A stretch of 64,000 nt of DNA from Kaistella solincola (lineage in GTDB: Bacteria > Bacteroidota > Bacteroidia > Flavobacteriales > Weeksellaceae). Where the stretch lies: positions 806,001 through 870,000 of the forward strand of contig NZ_JSYK01000003.1 of NCBI RefSeq assembly GCF_000812875.1. Direction: 5' to 3'. The position numbers and the translations under genes were made by a program. Each line of letters begins with the position of its first letter. The first letter of the stretch is position 1. Below are positions 17,412-26,993 of the stretch, piece after piece. The notes under the pieces were generated by a model, which worked only from the letters and a program-made list of their open reading frames with translations, searched no databases and was not told where the DNA came from.

Positions 17412-17960
17412 ATGAATACCAAAAAAGTAGCAGTTATAGTCGGCAGTTTGCGCAAAGAATCTTTTAACCGGAAAGTCGCGAAAGAAATGATTCGCCTGGC
17501 GCCGGAAGGTTTGGAACTTCAAATTGTTGAGATAAAAGATCTTACCTTTTTCAGCGAAGATATTGAAAACAGTCCGCCACAAACCTGGACGGATTATAAA
17601 AATCAAATTCAAAACTCAGATGCCGTTTTGTTTGTTTCGCCCGAATACAACCGAACCATTCCCGGCGTGCTGAAAAACGCTATGGAAATCGGAGGAAGAC
17701 CACCGAAAGAAAATTCCTGGAAAGGAAAGCCGGGCGCTGTTGTAACCGTTTCTCCAGGCGCTATTGGCGGGATGGGAAGCAACCAAACCATCCGCGTGGC
17801 AGCTGCAAACCTTCATATTTCGATGATGACGCAGCCAGAAGCGTTTATCGGAACCATTAAAGACAAATTACAGGAAGACGGCGTAACCGTTGACGAAAAA
17901 ACAGCAAAATTTCTGGTTACTTTCCTTGAAGCTTTTAAAAGCTGGATTGAAAAATTTTAG
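17412..17960 (+). CDS. NADPH-dependent FMN reductase family flavoprotein
   Basis: 182 residues, flavodoxin-like fold. GSLRKESFNRKVA is the FMN phosphate-binding loop, and SPEYNRTIPGVLKNAMEIGG is the characteristic quinone/azo-reductase-type segment. Related proteins (ChrR, YieF, azoreductases) reduce quinones, chromate or other acceptors with NAD(P)H and protect against redox stress. The true substrate is not known. Its TAG stop is part of a hairpin of the recurrent family (TAGCCGTTAAACG), which likely ends the transcript. Single gene with its own -7 box. Confidence 0.9.
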   Translation: MNTKKVAVIVGSLRKESFNRKVAKEMIRLAPEGLELQIVEIKDLTFFSEDIENSPPQTWTDYKNQIQNSDAVLFVSPEYNRTIPGVLKNAMEIGGRPPKENSWKGKPGAVVTVSPGAIGGMGSNQTIRVAAANLHISMMTQPEAFIGTIKDKLQEDGVTVDEKTAKFLVTFLEAFKSWIEKF

Positions 17961-17981
17961 CCGTTAAACGGGTATTTTTTT
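17957..17981 (+). terminator. Recurrent hairpin overlapping the FMN reductase stop codon
   Basis: CCG-TTAAA-CGG followed by T8; the TAG stop forms its left edge. Confidence 0.65.
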
Positions 17982-18020
17982 TGAAAAAGCAAAGCAGCTT
18001 TAAAAATTTTCCACAAAACT

Positions 18021-18050
18021 TTTGAAATTGCTTTGCTTTCACTATTTTTG
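18021..18050 (+). promoter_or_regulatory. Promoter of the parE operon
   Basis: TTTG (18021-18024), 18 bases, TATTTTTG (18043-18050), 37 bases before the parE start. Confidence 0.6.
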
Positions 18051-18086
18051 TGAGTTGCCGAAAATAAGGCACGGTCCAAAAATAGA

Positions 18087-19970
18087 ATGAGCGAAAACAC
18101 CACAGTAAATTACTCCGAAGACAATATCAGAACCCTCGATTGGCAGGAACATATCCGGATTCGTCCGGGAATGTACATAGGCAAATTGGGCGACGGTTCT
18201 TCCGCAGACGACGGAATTTATATTTTGCTCAAAGAAATCATCGATAACTCCATCGATGAATTTGTGATGAAATCTGGTAAACGCATCGAAATCAAAATCG
18301 ATGAAGGCAAAGCCACTATTCGTGATTACGGGCGCGGAATTCCTTTAGGTAAAGTTGTTGACGCCGTTTCAAAAATGAATACCGGCGGAAAATATGACTC
18401 CAAAGCCTTCAAAAAGTCCGTTGGACTAAATGGTGTCGGTTCCAAAGCCGTTAACGCGCTTTCTGAATATTTCCGTGTTACATCCATCCGCGATGGTAGA
18501 GCCAAAGTTGCGGAATTTTCTAAAGGTTTAATTACCGAAGATTTTAAAGAAAAAGATTCTACCGACCGAAACGGAACAGAAATTACTTTTATTCCGGATT
18601 CCACCATTTTTACGCATTTCAAATTCCGGAAGGAATACATAGAAAAAATGCTGAAAAATTATTGTTACCTGAATCCGGGTTTAAAAATAGTTTTCAATGG
18701 TGAAACCTATTTTTCGGAAAATGGTTTACGCGATTTGCTTCAGGAAGAAATTGAAGGGGAAATCCTTTATCCAATTGTGCATTTGAAGGATGAAGATATC
18801 GAAGTTGCGATTACGCATTCCGATAAATCTCAATCTGAAACCTATTTTTCTTTTGTAAACGGACAAAACACTACACAAGGTGGAACGCACTTGAATGCTT
18901 TCCGCGAAGCGTATGTAAAAACTATCCGCGAATTTTTCAATAAAAATTTCGAAGCTGCTGATATCCGAAAATCAATTATTGCGGCGGTTTCTATAAAAGT
19001 AATCGAGCCGGTTTTCGAGTCGCAAACCAAGACCAAATTGGGTTCCAACGAAATGGAACCCGGAAAAGAAACGGTGCGGACTTTTATTCTGAATTTTTTA
19101 AAGAATAAACTCGATAATTATCTTCACCAGAATACGGAGATTGCGGAAGCGATTCACCGCAAAATCATTATTTCTGAAAGAGAAAGGAAGGAACTTTCCG
19201 GAATTCAAAAATTAGCTCGTGAAAGGGCCAAAAAAGTTTCGCTTCACAACAAAAAATTGCGCGATTGTCGCCAACATTATAACGATCAGAAAGCTTTGCG
19301 AAAAGCCGAAACGATGATTTTTATAACCGAAGGTGATTCTGCTTCCGGTTCCATTACCAAGTCTCGCGATGTGGAAACGCAGGCTGTATTTTCTCTGAAA
19401 GGAAAACCGCTGAACTGTTACGGCCTAACGAAAAGAGTGGTGTACGAAAATGAGGAGTTCAACCTGTTGCAGGCCGCGCTAAATATTGAAGATTCTCTGG
19501 AAGATTTGCGTTTCAACCATGTAATTATCGCAACCGATGCTGATGTTGATGGAATGCACATCCGACTTTTGATGATTACGTTTTTTCTGCAGTTTTTCCC
19601 GGATTTAATCAGAAACGGTCATCTTTATATTTTGCAGACGCCGCTTTTCCGCGTGCGAAACAAAAAGGAAACGCGCTATTGTTATTCGGAAATCGAAAGG
19701 TTAAAAGCTTTAGACGAATTGGGAAAAAACCCCGAAATAACCCGGTTTAAAGGTTTAGGAGAAATTTCACCGGACGAATTCAAACATTTCATCGGAAAAG
19801 ATATCCGTTTGGAGCCTGTAGTTTTAGGAAAAGACCAAACAATCGATCAGATTTTGGAATTTTATATGGGAAAAAATACGCCGGACCGTCAGCAGTTTAT
19901 TCTGCAGAATTTGGTAGTGGAAGATCCCGACATTGATAAAAAAGAAATTATTGCGGAAGCAGAAGTATAA
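18087..19970 (+). CDS. parE: DNA topoisomerase IV subunit B
   Basis: 627 residues. ATPase subunit of the type IIA enzyme that unlinks daughter chromosomes. The GHKL ATP-binding site is seen in IIDNSIDEF and the loop [13 protein letters not shown]. The TOPRIM domain has [14 protein letters not shown] and the metal-binding DADVDGMH. The length and the missing insertion fit ParE or Bacteroidota GyrB-like type; the downstream A subunit with a divergent C-terminus argues for topoisomerase IV. First gene of an operon with a small membrane protein and parC. Confidence 0.9.
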   Translation: MSENTTVNYSEDNIRTLDWQEHIRIRPGMYIGKLGDGSSADDGIYILLKEIIDNSIDEFVMKSGKRIEIKIDEGKATIRDYGRGIPLGKVVDAVSKMNTGGKYDSKAFKKSVGLNGVGSKAVNALSEYFRVTSIRDGRAKVAEFSKGLITEDFKEKDSTDRNGTEITFIPDSTIFTHFKFRKEYIEKMLKNYCYLNPGLKIVFNGETYFSENGLRDLLQEEIEGEILYPIVHLKDEDIEVAITHSDKSQSETYFSFVNGQNTTQGGTHLNAFREAYVKTIREFFNKNFEAADIRKSIIAAVSIKVIEPVFESQTKTKLGSNEMEPGKETVRTFILNFLKNKLDNYLHQNTEIAEAIHRKIIISERERKELSGIQKLARERAKKVSLHNKKLRDCRQHYNDQKALRKAETMIFITEGDSASGSITKSRDVETQAVFSLKGKPLNCYGLTKRVVYENEEFNLLQAALNIEDSLEDLRFNHVIIATDADVDGMHIRLLMITFFLQFFPDLIRNGHLYILQTPLFRVRNKKETRYCYSEIERLKALDELGKNPEITRFKGLGEISPDEFKHFIGKDIRLEPVVLGKDQTIDQILEFYMGKNTPDRQQFILQNLVVEDPDIDKKEIIAEAEV

Positions 19971-19986
19971 ATTTAAAATTTAACGT

Positions 19987-19992
19987 AGGAGG
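19987..19992 (+). promoter_or_regulatory. Perfect Shine-Dalgarno AGGAGG before the small membrane protein gene
   Basis: AGGAGG followed by TTATA and ATG at 19998. Such a site is absent before nearly all other genes of this window. Confidence 0.8.
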
Positions 19993-19997
19993 TTATA

Positions 19998-20462
19998 ATG
20001 AGGTTAAATAACAGGAATAAAGCTGGTTATTTTCAGTTTTTAAGCATTTTGGTTTTAATGGTTTTGGTGGGTGGCATTGTGTTGTATTTTATTGACAGGA
20101 GTAATGAACGTATCAATTTAGGTTCGGTATTATTATTAATTATTCCGCTGTTTTTTGCCCTTATTTTTTACCTGCGCGGAAGCCAGATTTTTGAGTATGA
20201 CAGTGATGGTGAAGCCTTAAATTTCCGCAACAAAAACGTTGTTTTTTTCCTGAATAAAGCCAAAAGCGACGAATTCCCGAAATATAAACTGTTGGATTAC
20301 GAAATCGTAAATCTTATTTTGTACAAACGACTGTATGTAACCATCAGCAGTAAAAAAAGCAAATCTGTAATTTTAAAATACGACATTTCGTATCTCTCCG
20401 GTAAAGAATTAGACGACCTAAAGTCCTCGCTAAAAAAGGTCCTAAGTAAAAACAAAGAATAA
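19998..20462 (+). CDS. Small membrane protein of unknown function between parE and parC
   Basis: 154 residues. Two hydrophobic helices (about 10-32, FQFLSILVLMVLVGGIVLYF, and about 40-62) are followed by a cytoplasmic-looking soluble domain of about 90 residues rich in Lys and aromatic residues, with alternating strands that could bind a ligand or resemble a PH-like fold; this last point is speculative. It sits 27 bases after parE and 19 before parC, so it is cotranscribed with topoisomerase IV. It has a strong Shine-Dalgarno, unlike its neighbours. I do not recognise the family. Confidence 0.82.
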   Translation: MRLNNRNKAGYFQFLSILVLMVLVGGIVLYFIDRSNERINLGSVLLLIIPLFFALIFYLRGSQIFEYDSDGEALNFRNKNVVFFLNKAKSDEFPKYKLLDYEIVNLILYKRLYVTISSKKSKSVILKYDISYLSGKELDDLKSSLKKVLSKNKE

Positions 20463-20481
20463 AGAGCGCGAGCGCTAGAGA

Positions 20482-23091
20482 ATGGAAGAAAACAACACGC
20501 ACCACGAAGAAACGCTGCGCAAAGTCAGTGGTTTATATCAGGATTGGTTTTTAGATTATGCCTCGTATGTCATTTTAGACCGGGCAATTCCTTCTATTTT
20601 TGATGGTTTCAAGCCGGTGCAGCGCCGCATCATGCATTCTATGCGCGAGCTTGAGGACGGCAGATATAATAAAGTTGCCAACGTTGTTGGGAACACCATG
20701 AAATACCATCCGCACGGCGATGCTTCTATTACCGACGCCATGGTGCAGTTGGGCCAAAAAGAGCTTTTAATTGATACGCAGGGAAACTGGGGAAATATCT
20801 ATACCGGAGATTCTGCAGCGGCAGCTCGATATATTGAAGCGCGCTTGACGCCATTTGCTTTGGAAGTTGTTTTCAACGCAAAAACCACGCACTGGGCAAA
20901 ATCTTATGACGGCAGAAATAATGAGCCTGTAGATTTACCGGTAAAATTTCCTTTGCTGTTGGCTCAGGGTGTTGAAGGTATTGGTGTGGGTTTGTCTACG
21001 AAGATAATGCCGCATAATTTCAATGAATTAATTGAGGCTTCTATCGCGCATTTAAAAGGCAAAAAATTCCAGATTTTCCCAGATTTTTTAACCGGCGGAA
21101 TGTTGGATGTTTCCGGATACAACGACGGTGAACGTGGCGGAAGAATTCGGGCGCGCGCGAGAATCATTCAAAAAGATAAAAATACGCTGTGCATCATTGA
21201 ATTGCCTTTTGGTAAAAATACCGGCGATCTTATCGATTCTATTATTAAAGCCAATGAGCGCGGCAAAATTAAAATCAAAAAAATTGAGGATAATACCTCG
21301 GATAAAGTTGAAATAAATATTCATCTGAATAACGATGCTTCACCGGACCGAACGATTGATGCGCTGTACGCTTTTACCGATTGTGAAATCCCGATTTCAC
21401 CGAACGCGTGCGTAATTGTCGGTAATAAACCGATGTTTCTTACTGTTTCGGAAATTCTTCGACAGAATACCGATCACACCGTTTCATTGCTGAAAAAAGA
21501 GCTTGAAATTGAGCTTCACGAACTTCAGGAAAACTGGCATTTTTCCTCATTGGAGCGCATATTTATCGAAAACCGGATTTATCACGACATCGAAGAAGTA
21601 AAATCCTGGGAAGAAGTTATTTCAACCATTGACAAAAGCTTAAAACCTCACACATCGCATCTTTTGCGAGCTGTAACTGAAGAAGATATTGTCCGTTTAA
21701 CCGAAATCAGAATTAAAAGAATTTCGCGTTTCGATCTGGATAAATTCAAAGAAAATATTCTGGCGCTTGAAGGAAAAATAGAGCAGGTAAAATATAATCT
21801 GGAAAATTTAATTCCATATTCCATTGCGTATTACACCAATATCCTAAAAAAATACGGCAAAGGAAAAGAGCGTAAAACTGAACTACGCATTTTTGACACC
21901 ATTGATGCGACCAAAGTTGCGGTGGCGAACGAAAAATTCTATGTGAACCGCGAAGAAGGTTTCGTGGGAACTTCATTGCGAAAAGACGAATATCTGTTTG
22001 ACTGTTCGGACATCGACGATATTATCACGTTCCAGAAAGATGGAACGATGAAAGTGGTGAAAGTGGAAGCGAAAACTTTTATCGGTAAAAACATAGAGCA
22101 TGTTGCGGTTTGGAAGAAAAACGACAAGCGCACGGTTTATAATATGATTTACCGCGAGAGCAAAGACGGAGCGTATTATATGAAAAGATTTTCGGTAACC
22201 GGCGTTACGCGAAATACCGATTATAAGTTAGCTTCTGATAAAAAAGGTGCTGAAATGCTATATTTTTCGGCAAACCCGAATGGTGAAGCGGAAAAAGTAA
22301 GCGTAATTTTGAAGTCAAATGCGAGAGTTCGGAAAAGTAAAATCGACATCGATTTTTCGGATATGGCGATAAAAGGCCGCGATTCCAAAGGAAATTTAGT
22401 CACGAAATATCCGGTAAAAAAGGTAGATTTAAAGGAGGAAGGACATTCGACTTTAGCGCCGCGGAAAATTTGGTTTGATGAAACGGTTCGCCGCTTGAAT
22501 GCCGACGCGCGCGGAACTTTACTCGGAACTTTTAAAGGTGATGACAAAATTCTCACCATCAATGCTGAAGGCGATGCAAAACTCGTGAGTTTCGATTTAA
22601 GCAACCGTTTCGATGGTGAATATCTCGTTTTTGAAAAATGGAAACCAGAGCAAGCGATTACGTGTATATATTTTGACGGTGAAAAGCAGATTTATTTTAT
22701 AAAAAGATTTTTGCTGGAAAACACTTTGAATGTTCAGCATTTTATGCCTTCAGAGCACCCAAAATCTTTTATTGAAAACATCATCGTTTCTGATAACGCG
22801 ACGGCAGAAATAATTTTTGCTAAAGAGAAAGGAAAGGAGCGCGAGCCTGAAACGGTTAATATCGATCAATTTATTTCCGTTAAAGGAATTAAAGCACTCG
22901 GCAACCAGTTTATAAAAGATAAAGTAAAAGCCATCAATATAACGGTTCCGGAAGTTACCGAAGAAATCCACGAAGGTTTCGATGTGGTGGAAGCAACCGA
23001 AGGTCACATCAGCTTTATCGATGAAGATGTGAAAGACGAAGATTTCCCGGAAGAAGGAACAATTGGTGATCTCTTCGATTTTCCCGGCTAA
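20482..23091 (+). CDS. parC: DNA topoisomerase IV subunit A
   Basis: 869 residues. Breakage-reunion subunit with the catalytic Tyr in AAARYIEARLTPFA and the winged-helix segment YNKVANVVGNTMKYHPHGDA. The GyrA-box QRRGGKG is not visible in the C-terminal half, which carries a divergent beta-propeller-like region and an acidic end (DEDVKDEDFPEEGTIGDLFD). This supports topoisomerase IV rather than gyrase. Last gene of the operon. It converges on tamL and is closed by a strong bidirectional terminator. Confidence 0.9.
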   Translation: MEENNTHHEETLRKVSGLYQDWFLDYASYVILDRAIPSIFDGFKPVQRRIMHSMRELEDGRYNKVANVVGNTMKYHPHGDASITDAMVQLGQKELLIDTQGNWGNIYTGDSAAAARYIEARLTPFALEVVFNAKTTHWAKSYDGRNNEPVDLPVKFPLLLAQGVEGIGVGLSTKIMPHNFNELIEASIAHLKGKKFQIFPDFLTGGMLDVSGYNDGERGGRIRARARIIQKDKNTLCIIELPFGKNTGDLIDSIIKANERGKIKIKKIEDNTSDKVEINIHLNNDASPDRTIDALYAFTDCEIPISPNACVIVGNKPMFLTVSEILRQNTDHTVSLLKKELEIELHELQENWHFSSLERIFIENRIYHDIEEVKSWEEVISTIDKSLKPHTSHLLRAVTEEDIVRLTEIRIKRISRFDLDKFKENILALEGKIEQVKYNLENLIPYSIAYYTNILKKYGKGKERKTELRIFDTIDATKVAVANEKFYVNREEGFVGTSLRKDEYLFDCSDIDDIITFQKDGTMKVVKVEAKTFIGKNIEHVAVWKKNDKRTVYNMIYRESKDGAYYMKRFSVTGVTRNTDYKLASDKKGAEMLYFSANPNGEAEKVSVILKSNARVRKSKIDIDFSDMAIKGRDSKGNLVTKYPVKKVDLKEEGHSTLAPRKIWFDETVRRLNADARGTLLGTFKGDDKILTINAEGDAKLVSFDLSNRFDGEYLVFEKWKPEQAITCIYFDGEKQIYFIKRFLLENTLNVQHFMPSEHPKSFIENIIVSDNATAEIIFAKEKGKEREPETVNIDQFISVKGIKALGNQFIKDKVKAINITVPEVTEEIHEGFDVVEATEGHISFIDEDVKDEDFPEEGTIGDLFDFPG

Positions 23092-23151
23092 AACAAGGTT
23101 TTTTTTGATTTTACCAAAAGTAAATTTTAAAAATCGGAAGAATGTAAAATA

Positions 23152-23186
23152 AAAAAAAATCGCAGTTAAACTGCGATTTTTTTTTA
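23152..23186. terminator. Bidirectional terminator between parC and tamL
   Basis: AAAATCGCAGT-TAA-ACTGCGATTTT flanked by A-runs and T-runs, between two convergent stop codons. Confidence 0.93.
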
Positions 23187-25754
23187 TTAGAACGGATAGC
23201 CAAAAGCAAAGTTCAGCACCGGTTTCAGCGGTTGCCATTTGCTGATCACCCAGCGGTCGCCAATTGGTCTGTTCGGGTCGTACACTTTATAAGCTGCGTC
23301 CAGACGTAGCGTGATATACGCCACATTGATGCGGACACCAACCCCGGTTCCAACGCCCATTTGCGACAGGAATTTATTAAATTTAAAAGCGTCGCCAAAG
23401 CCGTTGTCTTTCAAGCTCCAGATATTTCCAGCATCAACAAACGCGGCGCCTTCGAACATTTCGTTGAACGGCATACGATATTCCACATTGGTGGTCAGCT
23501 TCACATTGTCCATAATATAAGCACGGACTTTTTCGTCAAGCTGAGAATCCGCGGGACCTAAGCCGCCGAAAACACGCCATGCGCGAATGTCATTGGAGCC
23601 ACCATTAAAGTAAGAACGCACAAACGGCATCGTATCAGAGTTCCCATACGGAATACCAACGCCAATAAACTGGCGCAGCGCCAAAGTATGTTTGTCATTA
23701 AAAAAAGTGAAATATTTACGGACATCAAAATCAAATTTCACAAACTGCGAGAACGGAATATTAAACGCTTTTTTTGTTGGTTCTGCAAGCACGCCATCTT
23801 CCTGTGGTTTTCTGGTGAAAAGCCCGAGCGCGTTTCCAGCCACTTCAAATTTCGCGTTCACGTAAAAAGGATTGTGTCTGTCTTTTTTACCGATTTCATT
23901 ATAAATAAAATTATAAATCATCGACGAAATCAGGATATTTTGTGTCTGGCGGTCTTTATTTATTAAAGTCTGGCGGAAGGTGTTAAAATCATTCATCTGA
24001 TCTTCAGAAAGACCAGTTTGAAATGCGGTATCATCAACAATGGTAGAAGAAAGTTCGTCTGAAGAAATTCGTCCTTCGGTAAAATCATTATAAAGTTGCG
24101 GCGAATAAAGCTGGAAAATTTCATTCCGAATCTCCGCATCGCGCGGAAAATAATCGTAATAACGGTCTTTGTTTCGGGTGAAACTTAACTGCGTGTTGAA
24201 AATTGAAAGCCGGTGAGATACAATATCGTTCACATTCGCAAAATAATTTAAACTTGCATTAAAACCAACTCTACCCAGACCGATATTGTTTTGAACGCTT
24301 GTCCCCAGAATTACAGACGAAGTAGGAGAGTAGCGTTTCGGAATAAGCTTCCAGGTTTTGAACGGCATTAATAATCGAGGAACATTTAACGCAGCCTGTG
24401 CGGAAACTTCGTATGCTAAAGCGCGCTTATCATTTTTTTTCGGGCTTACGACAGAGCCAAAAATCCCGGAAACACTGGTTGTAAGGTTTTCTGCGCCGCC
24501 AAAAACATTACGTGTCGTAAAATCCACGGACGGTGAAATACCGAAATTTAAAATCTGTGAATAATTAATATCTGTCGCAATTTTAAGATCAAACTTCGGC
24601 AGCGGCGCGAGATAATAGCTGACGTCCAGAACGCTGTCATTTTCTTTGCGCAAAATTTCATCATATTTTATCACGCTGAAATTGTTCATCGAAGCGATAT
24701 TTCTTTTGGTAAGATCAAGATTTTTTTGGTCGTAAATCTCACCTTTTTTCAAGATTATCGGACGCCACAAGGACATGGTTTTGTATTGGTCATCGAGTTT
24801 GTAAAAATTGATGCCTAACAGGGAATCTTTTTCGGTATCTACGGTGTCTGCAACTTTTTCGAGCACGTGAACTTTGATATCACCGATCGTTGTAAGTTTG
24901 TAAGGAGAATCGGTGCTGTCTTTGTGGATATCCATAGTAAGCGGCACATTTTTTCTGCTTTGCAGGGTATCGGCAGTAAAATAAATCTCTTCGTTGGAAT
25001 TATTGAATTTATAGTAGCCCGTGCTTTTCATTAAATCATTAATGCGCTTCACCTCATCCTCCAAAACTTCCTGATCTAAAATATTGTTGCCGCGCACCAA
25101 ACTTTTTTCGAGGTTTTGCTCATAAATATTTTTAATCGCCGGATCGGGAATATTGTAATAATAATCGCTGATATAGGTAGGATCGCGGTGCGTGATGAGA
25201 TAATTAACCTTTGCTTTCTTCGCTGCGGAATCCAAATCATGACTGAATTTCACATCGGTGTCCCAATAACCGCGGTAGACTAGATATTTTCGGATAGAAT
25301 TTGCACTTTCTTCAGTTCTTCCCTGATCTAAAATTACCGGCGGCTGGCCAATATTATGCAGAAATCTTTCGAAAAAAAGACTTTTGCCTACATATTCCGG
25401 GTGATCGTATTTAATGAAAAGCGAGTCGCGAAGATCCTGGTCTCTCGCCTCCGCGGGATACGTCATATATTCGGTGAGAATGGAATCGTATTTCGGGTTG
25501 GCCGCGTTGTACATCCACAAACCTACAGGGAAAAGAAACAGCTGTTTTTTGTTTGGTTTTTGGCTGACGTGTGCAGCAATTTCATCTTTAAAAATTTTGC
25601 CGTCTTCAAAGATATATTTGTTTTTTACCAAAAGATATTCGCCGTCGGGAACTTTTTTCGTAGTGCTGCACGCATATAAAAAAAGCACGGTCATTGCAGA
25701 TGCGGTAAATAAGTAATACTTTTGAAAATATTTTGCTAAATGCTTACGGCTCAT
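23187..25754 (-). CDS. TamL-like outer-membrane assembly lipoprotein (BamA/TamA superfamily)
   Basis: 855 residues. The lipoprotein signal peptide ends TVLFLYACSTTKKVPDGEYLL, then POTRA-like repeats, then a 16-strand-type barrel ending in an aromatic residue (NFAFGYPF). The barrel has the lid-loop-like pattern FVRSYFNGGSNDIRAWRVFG, close to the RGF motif region of Omp85 proteins. In Bacteroidota TamL is the lipidated counterpart of TamA and works with TamB in envelope assembly; tamB is not in this window. The ATG at 25754 is preferred to a TTG at 25772. Its first 15 bases overlap, head to head, with the start of trmH. Confidence 0.9.
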   Translation of the reverse strand: MSRKHLAKYFQKYYLFTASAMTVLFLYACSTTKKVPDGEYLLVKNKYIFEDGKIFKDEIAAHVSQKPNKKQLFLFPVGLWMYNAANPKYDSILTEYMTYPAEARDQDLRDSLFIKYDHPEYVGKSLFFERFLHNIGQPPVILDQGRTEESANSIRKYLVYRGYWDTDVKFSHDLDSAAKKAKVNYLITHRDPTYISDYYYNIPDPAIKNIYEQNLEKSLVRGNNILDQEVLEDEVKRINDLMKSTGYYKFNNSNEEIYFTADTLQSRKNVPLTMDIHKDSTDSPYKLTTIGDIKVHVLEKVADTVDTEKDSLLGINFYKLDDQYKTMSLWRPIILKKGEIYDQKNLDLTKRNIASMNNFSVIKYDEILRKENDSVLDVSYYLAPLPKFDLKIATDINYSQILNFGISPSVDFTTRNVFGGAENLTTSVSGIFGSVVSPKKNDKRALAYEVSAQAALNVPRLLMPFKTWKLIPKRYSPTSSVILGTSVQNNIGLGRVGFNASLNYFANVNDIVSHRLSIFNTQLSFTRNKDRYYDYFPRDAEIRNEIFQLYSPQLYNDFTEGRISSDELSSTIVDDTAFQTGLSEDQMNDFNTFRQTLINKDRQTQNILISSMIYNFIYNEIGKKDRHNPFYVNAKFEVAGNALGLFTRKPQEDGVLAEPTKKAFNIPFSQFVKFDFDVRKYFTFFNDKHTLALRQFIGVGIPYGNSDTMPFVRSYFNGGSNDIRAWRVFGGLGPADSQLDEKVRAYIMDNVKLTTNVEYRMPFNEMFEGAAFVDAGNIWSLKDNGFGDAFKFNKFLSQMGVGTGVGVRINVAYITLRLDAAYKVYDPNRPIGDRWVISKWQPLKPVLNFAFGYPF

Positions 25755-26471
25755 AAAATAAAAGTTTTTCAATCACTCGATAAAAGGAAGTTCAGACAAA
25801 AATACAATTTGTTTTTGGTTGAAGGTAATAAAACCATTAAAGAAATACCGGCTTCAAAGTTCAAAATTCAGGAAATTTTCTCGCTGAATCCTGAAGATTT
25901 AAATTTGAAAAATGCAAAAATTTCACAAATAAATGCCGTAGAGCTCCGAAAAATTAGCTTTTTGCAAAACCCAAAAGATTCAGTTGCCGTTTGCGAAATT
26001 CCTGAAAGCAAACAACTTCCACAAAGTGGTGTTCAGCTGGTTTTAGACGGAATTCAGGATCCGGGAAATCTTGGTACAATCATCCGTTTGGCAGACTGGT
26101 TTGGTATTTCGCAAATCATCTGCAGTGAAGACACCGCCGATTTTTACAATCCGAAAGTTATACAGGCGAGTATGGGTTCTTTTCTACGTGTAAATATGGT
26201 TTATACCGATATTCAAAATTACCTTCAGCAAAGTATGGCGCCAGCAATCGGAACGGACATGGTGGGTGAAAATCTGTATGCCTGTGATTTTCCGGAAACC
26301 TTCAATCTCGTCCTTGGAAATGAAGGCAATGGAATTCGGGAAAAAACGGCCGAATTGCTCGGAAAAAATATTACAATTCCACGTTTCGGAACTTCACAAT
26401 CAACCGAAAGTCTGAATGTTGCCATGTCAGCCGGCATCATTTTAGGCCACATATTCAGCAAAAAAAATTAG
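25740..26471 (+). CDS. TrmH/SpoU family RNA 2'-O-ribose methyltransferase
   Basis: 243 residues. Transfers methyl from SAM to a ribose of rRNA or tRNA. The three SPOUT-class motifs are visible: LDGIQDPGNLGTIIRLADWF, LVLGNEGNGI and IPRFGTSQSTESLNVAMSAG. The N-terminus (FRQKYNLFLVEGNKTIKE) is an L30e-like RNA-binding domain. The target nucleotide cannot be deduced. The start lies inside the beginning of the divergent tamL gene. The TAG stop lies in a recurrent hairpin (TAGCCGTTAAACGACTA) that can serve as terminator. Confidence 0.93.
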   Translation: MLTAHKIKVFQSLDKRKFRQKYNLFLVEGNKTIKEIPASKFKIQEIFSLNPEDLNLKNAKISQINAVELRKISFLQNPKDSVAVCEIPESKQLPQSGVQLVLDGIQDPGNLGTIIRLADWFGISQIICSEDTADFYNPKVIQASMGSFLRVNMVYTDIQNYLQQSMAPAIGTDMVGENLYACDFPETFNLVLGNEGNGIREKTAELLGKNITIPRFGTSQSTESLNVAMSAGIILGHIFSKKN

Positions 26472-26492
26472 CCGTTAAACGACTATTTTTTT
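26463..26492 (+). terminator. Recurrent hairpin overlapping the trmH stop codon
   Basis: TAGCCG-TTAAA-CGACTA, one mismatch, followed by T8. It may also serve the convergent gene ending at 26494. Confidence 0.65.
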
Positions 26493-26493
26493 T

Positions 26494-26991
26494 CTAAATT
26501 AATTGTTCGAAGCTTGAAGTAGTTTGGGCTTTTTGGTATTCTTCCAGTTTTTCACGGATAAAACGCAACGCTATTGGTGCAATATAAATTAGTGCTAAAC
26601 CGATTAATTTTTTCTTCCAGCTGGTGTCCTGTAAACTTTTTCTGGCGAAATTTCCGATAAAAGTCACAGCACCGATTTTCAGTGTGTTTTCAATTACGTT
26701 TACGGTAGCGTCACTATTGGCAATACCTGCAAAGGCGTTTTTACTGAAAACGTTTTCTTTCACGCTGTTGGAAATTTCCTTTACAATTTCGTTGGTTTTT
26801 ATGCTTACAGAAGTGTCGCCATCTTCAGTGGGCACTTCTTGCAGAAATTTGTCTGTAAAACCGTGTGTTATTGCGCTTAGGCTTTCCTTGGTATTTTCGA
26901 AAGTCAGCAAATCCTGCAAATCATCAACTTCTTTTTTCAGAAGCTGTTTTTTTTGCCGAAGCTCTTCTAAACTGTTATATTTTGCGCTCAT
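26494..26991 (-). CDS. Protein of unknown function with coiled coil and one membrane helix
   Basis: 165 residues. Begins with a coiled-coil-like stretch (LEELRQKKQLLKKEVDDLQD), continues with a mixed region and has one hydrophobic helix near the C-terminus (KLIGLALIYIAPIALRFI). No signal peptide. Gap to the upstream holin-like gene is only 2 bases, so the two are coupled. Together with YtxH it forms a trio found in Bacteroidota that is generally thought to act in the cell envelope; the function is unknown and I do not recognise a named domain. Confidence 0.8.
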   Translation of the reverse strand: MSAKYNSLEELRQKKQLLKKEVDDLQDLLTFENTKESLSAITHGFTDKFLQEVPTEDGDTSVSIKTNEIVKEISNSVKENVFSKNAFAGIANSDATVNVIENTLKIGAVTFIGNFARKSLQDTSWKKKLIGLALIYIAPIALRFIREKLEEYQKAQTTSSFEQLI

Positions 26992-26993
26992 TT

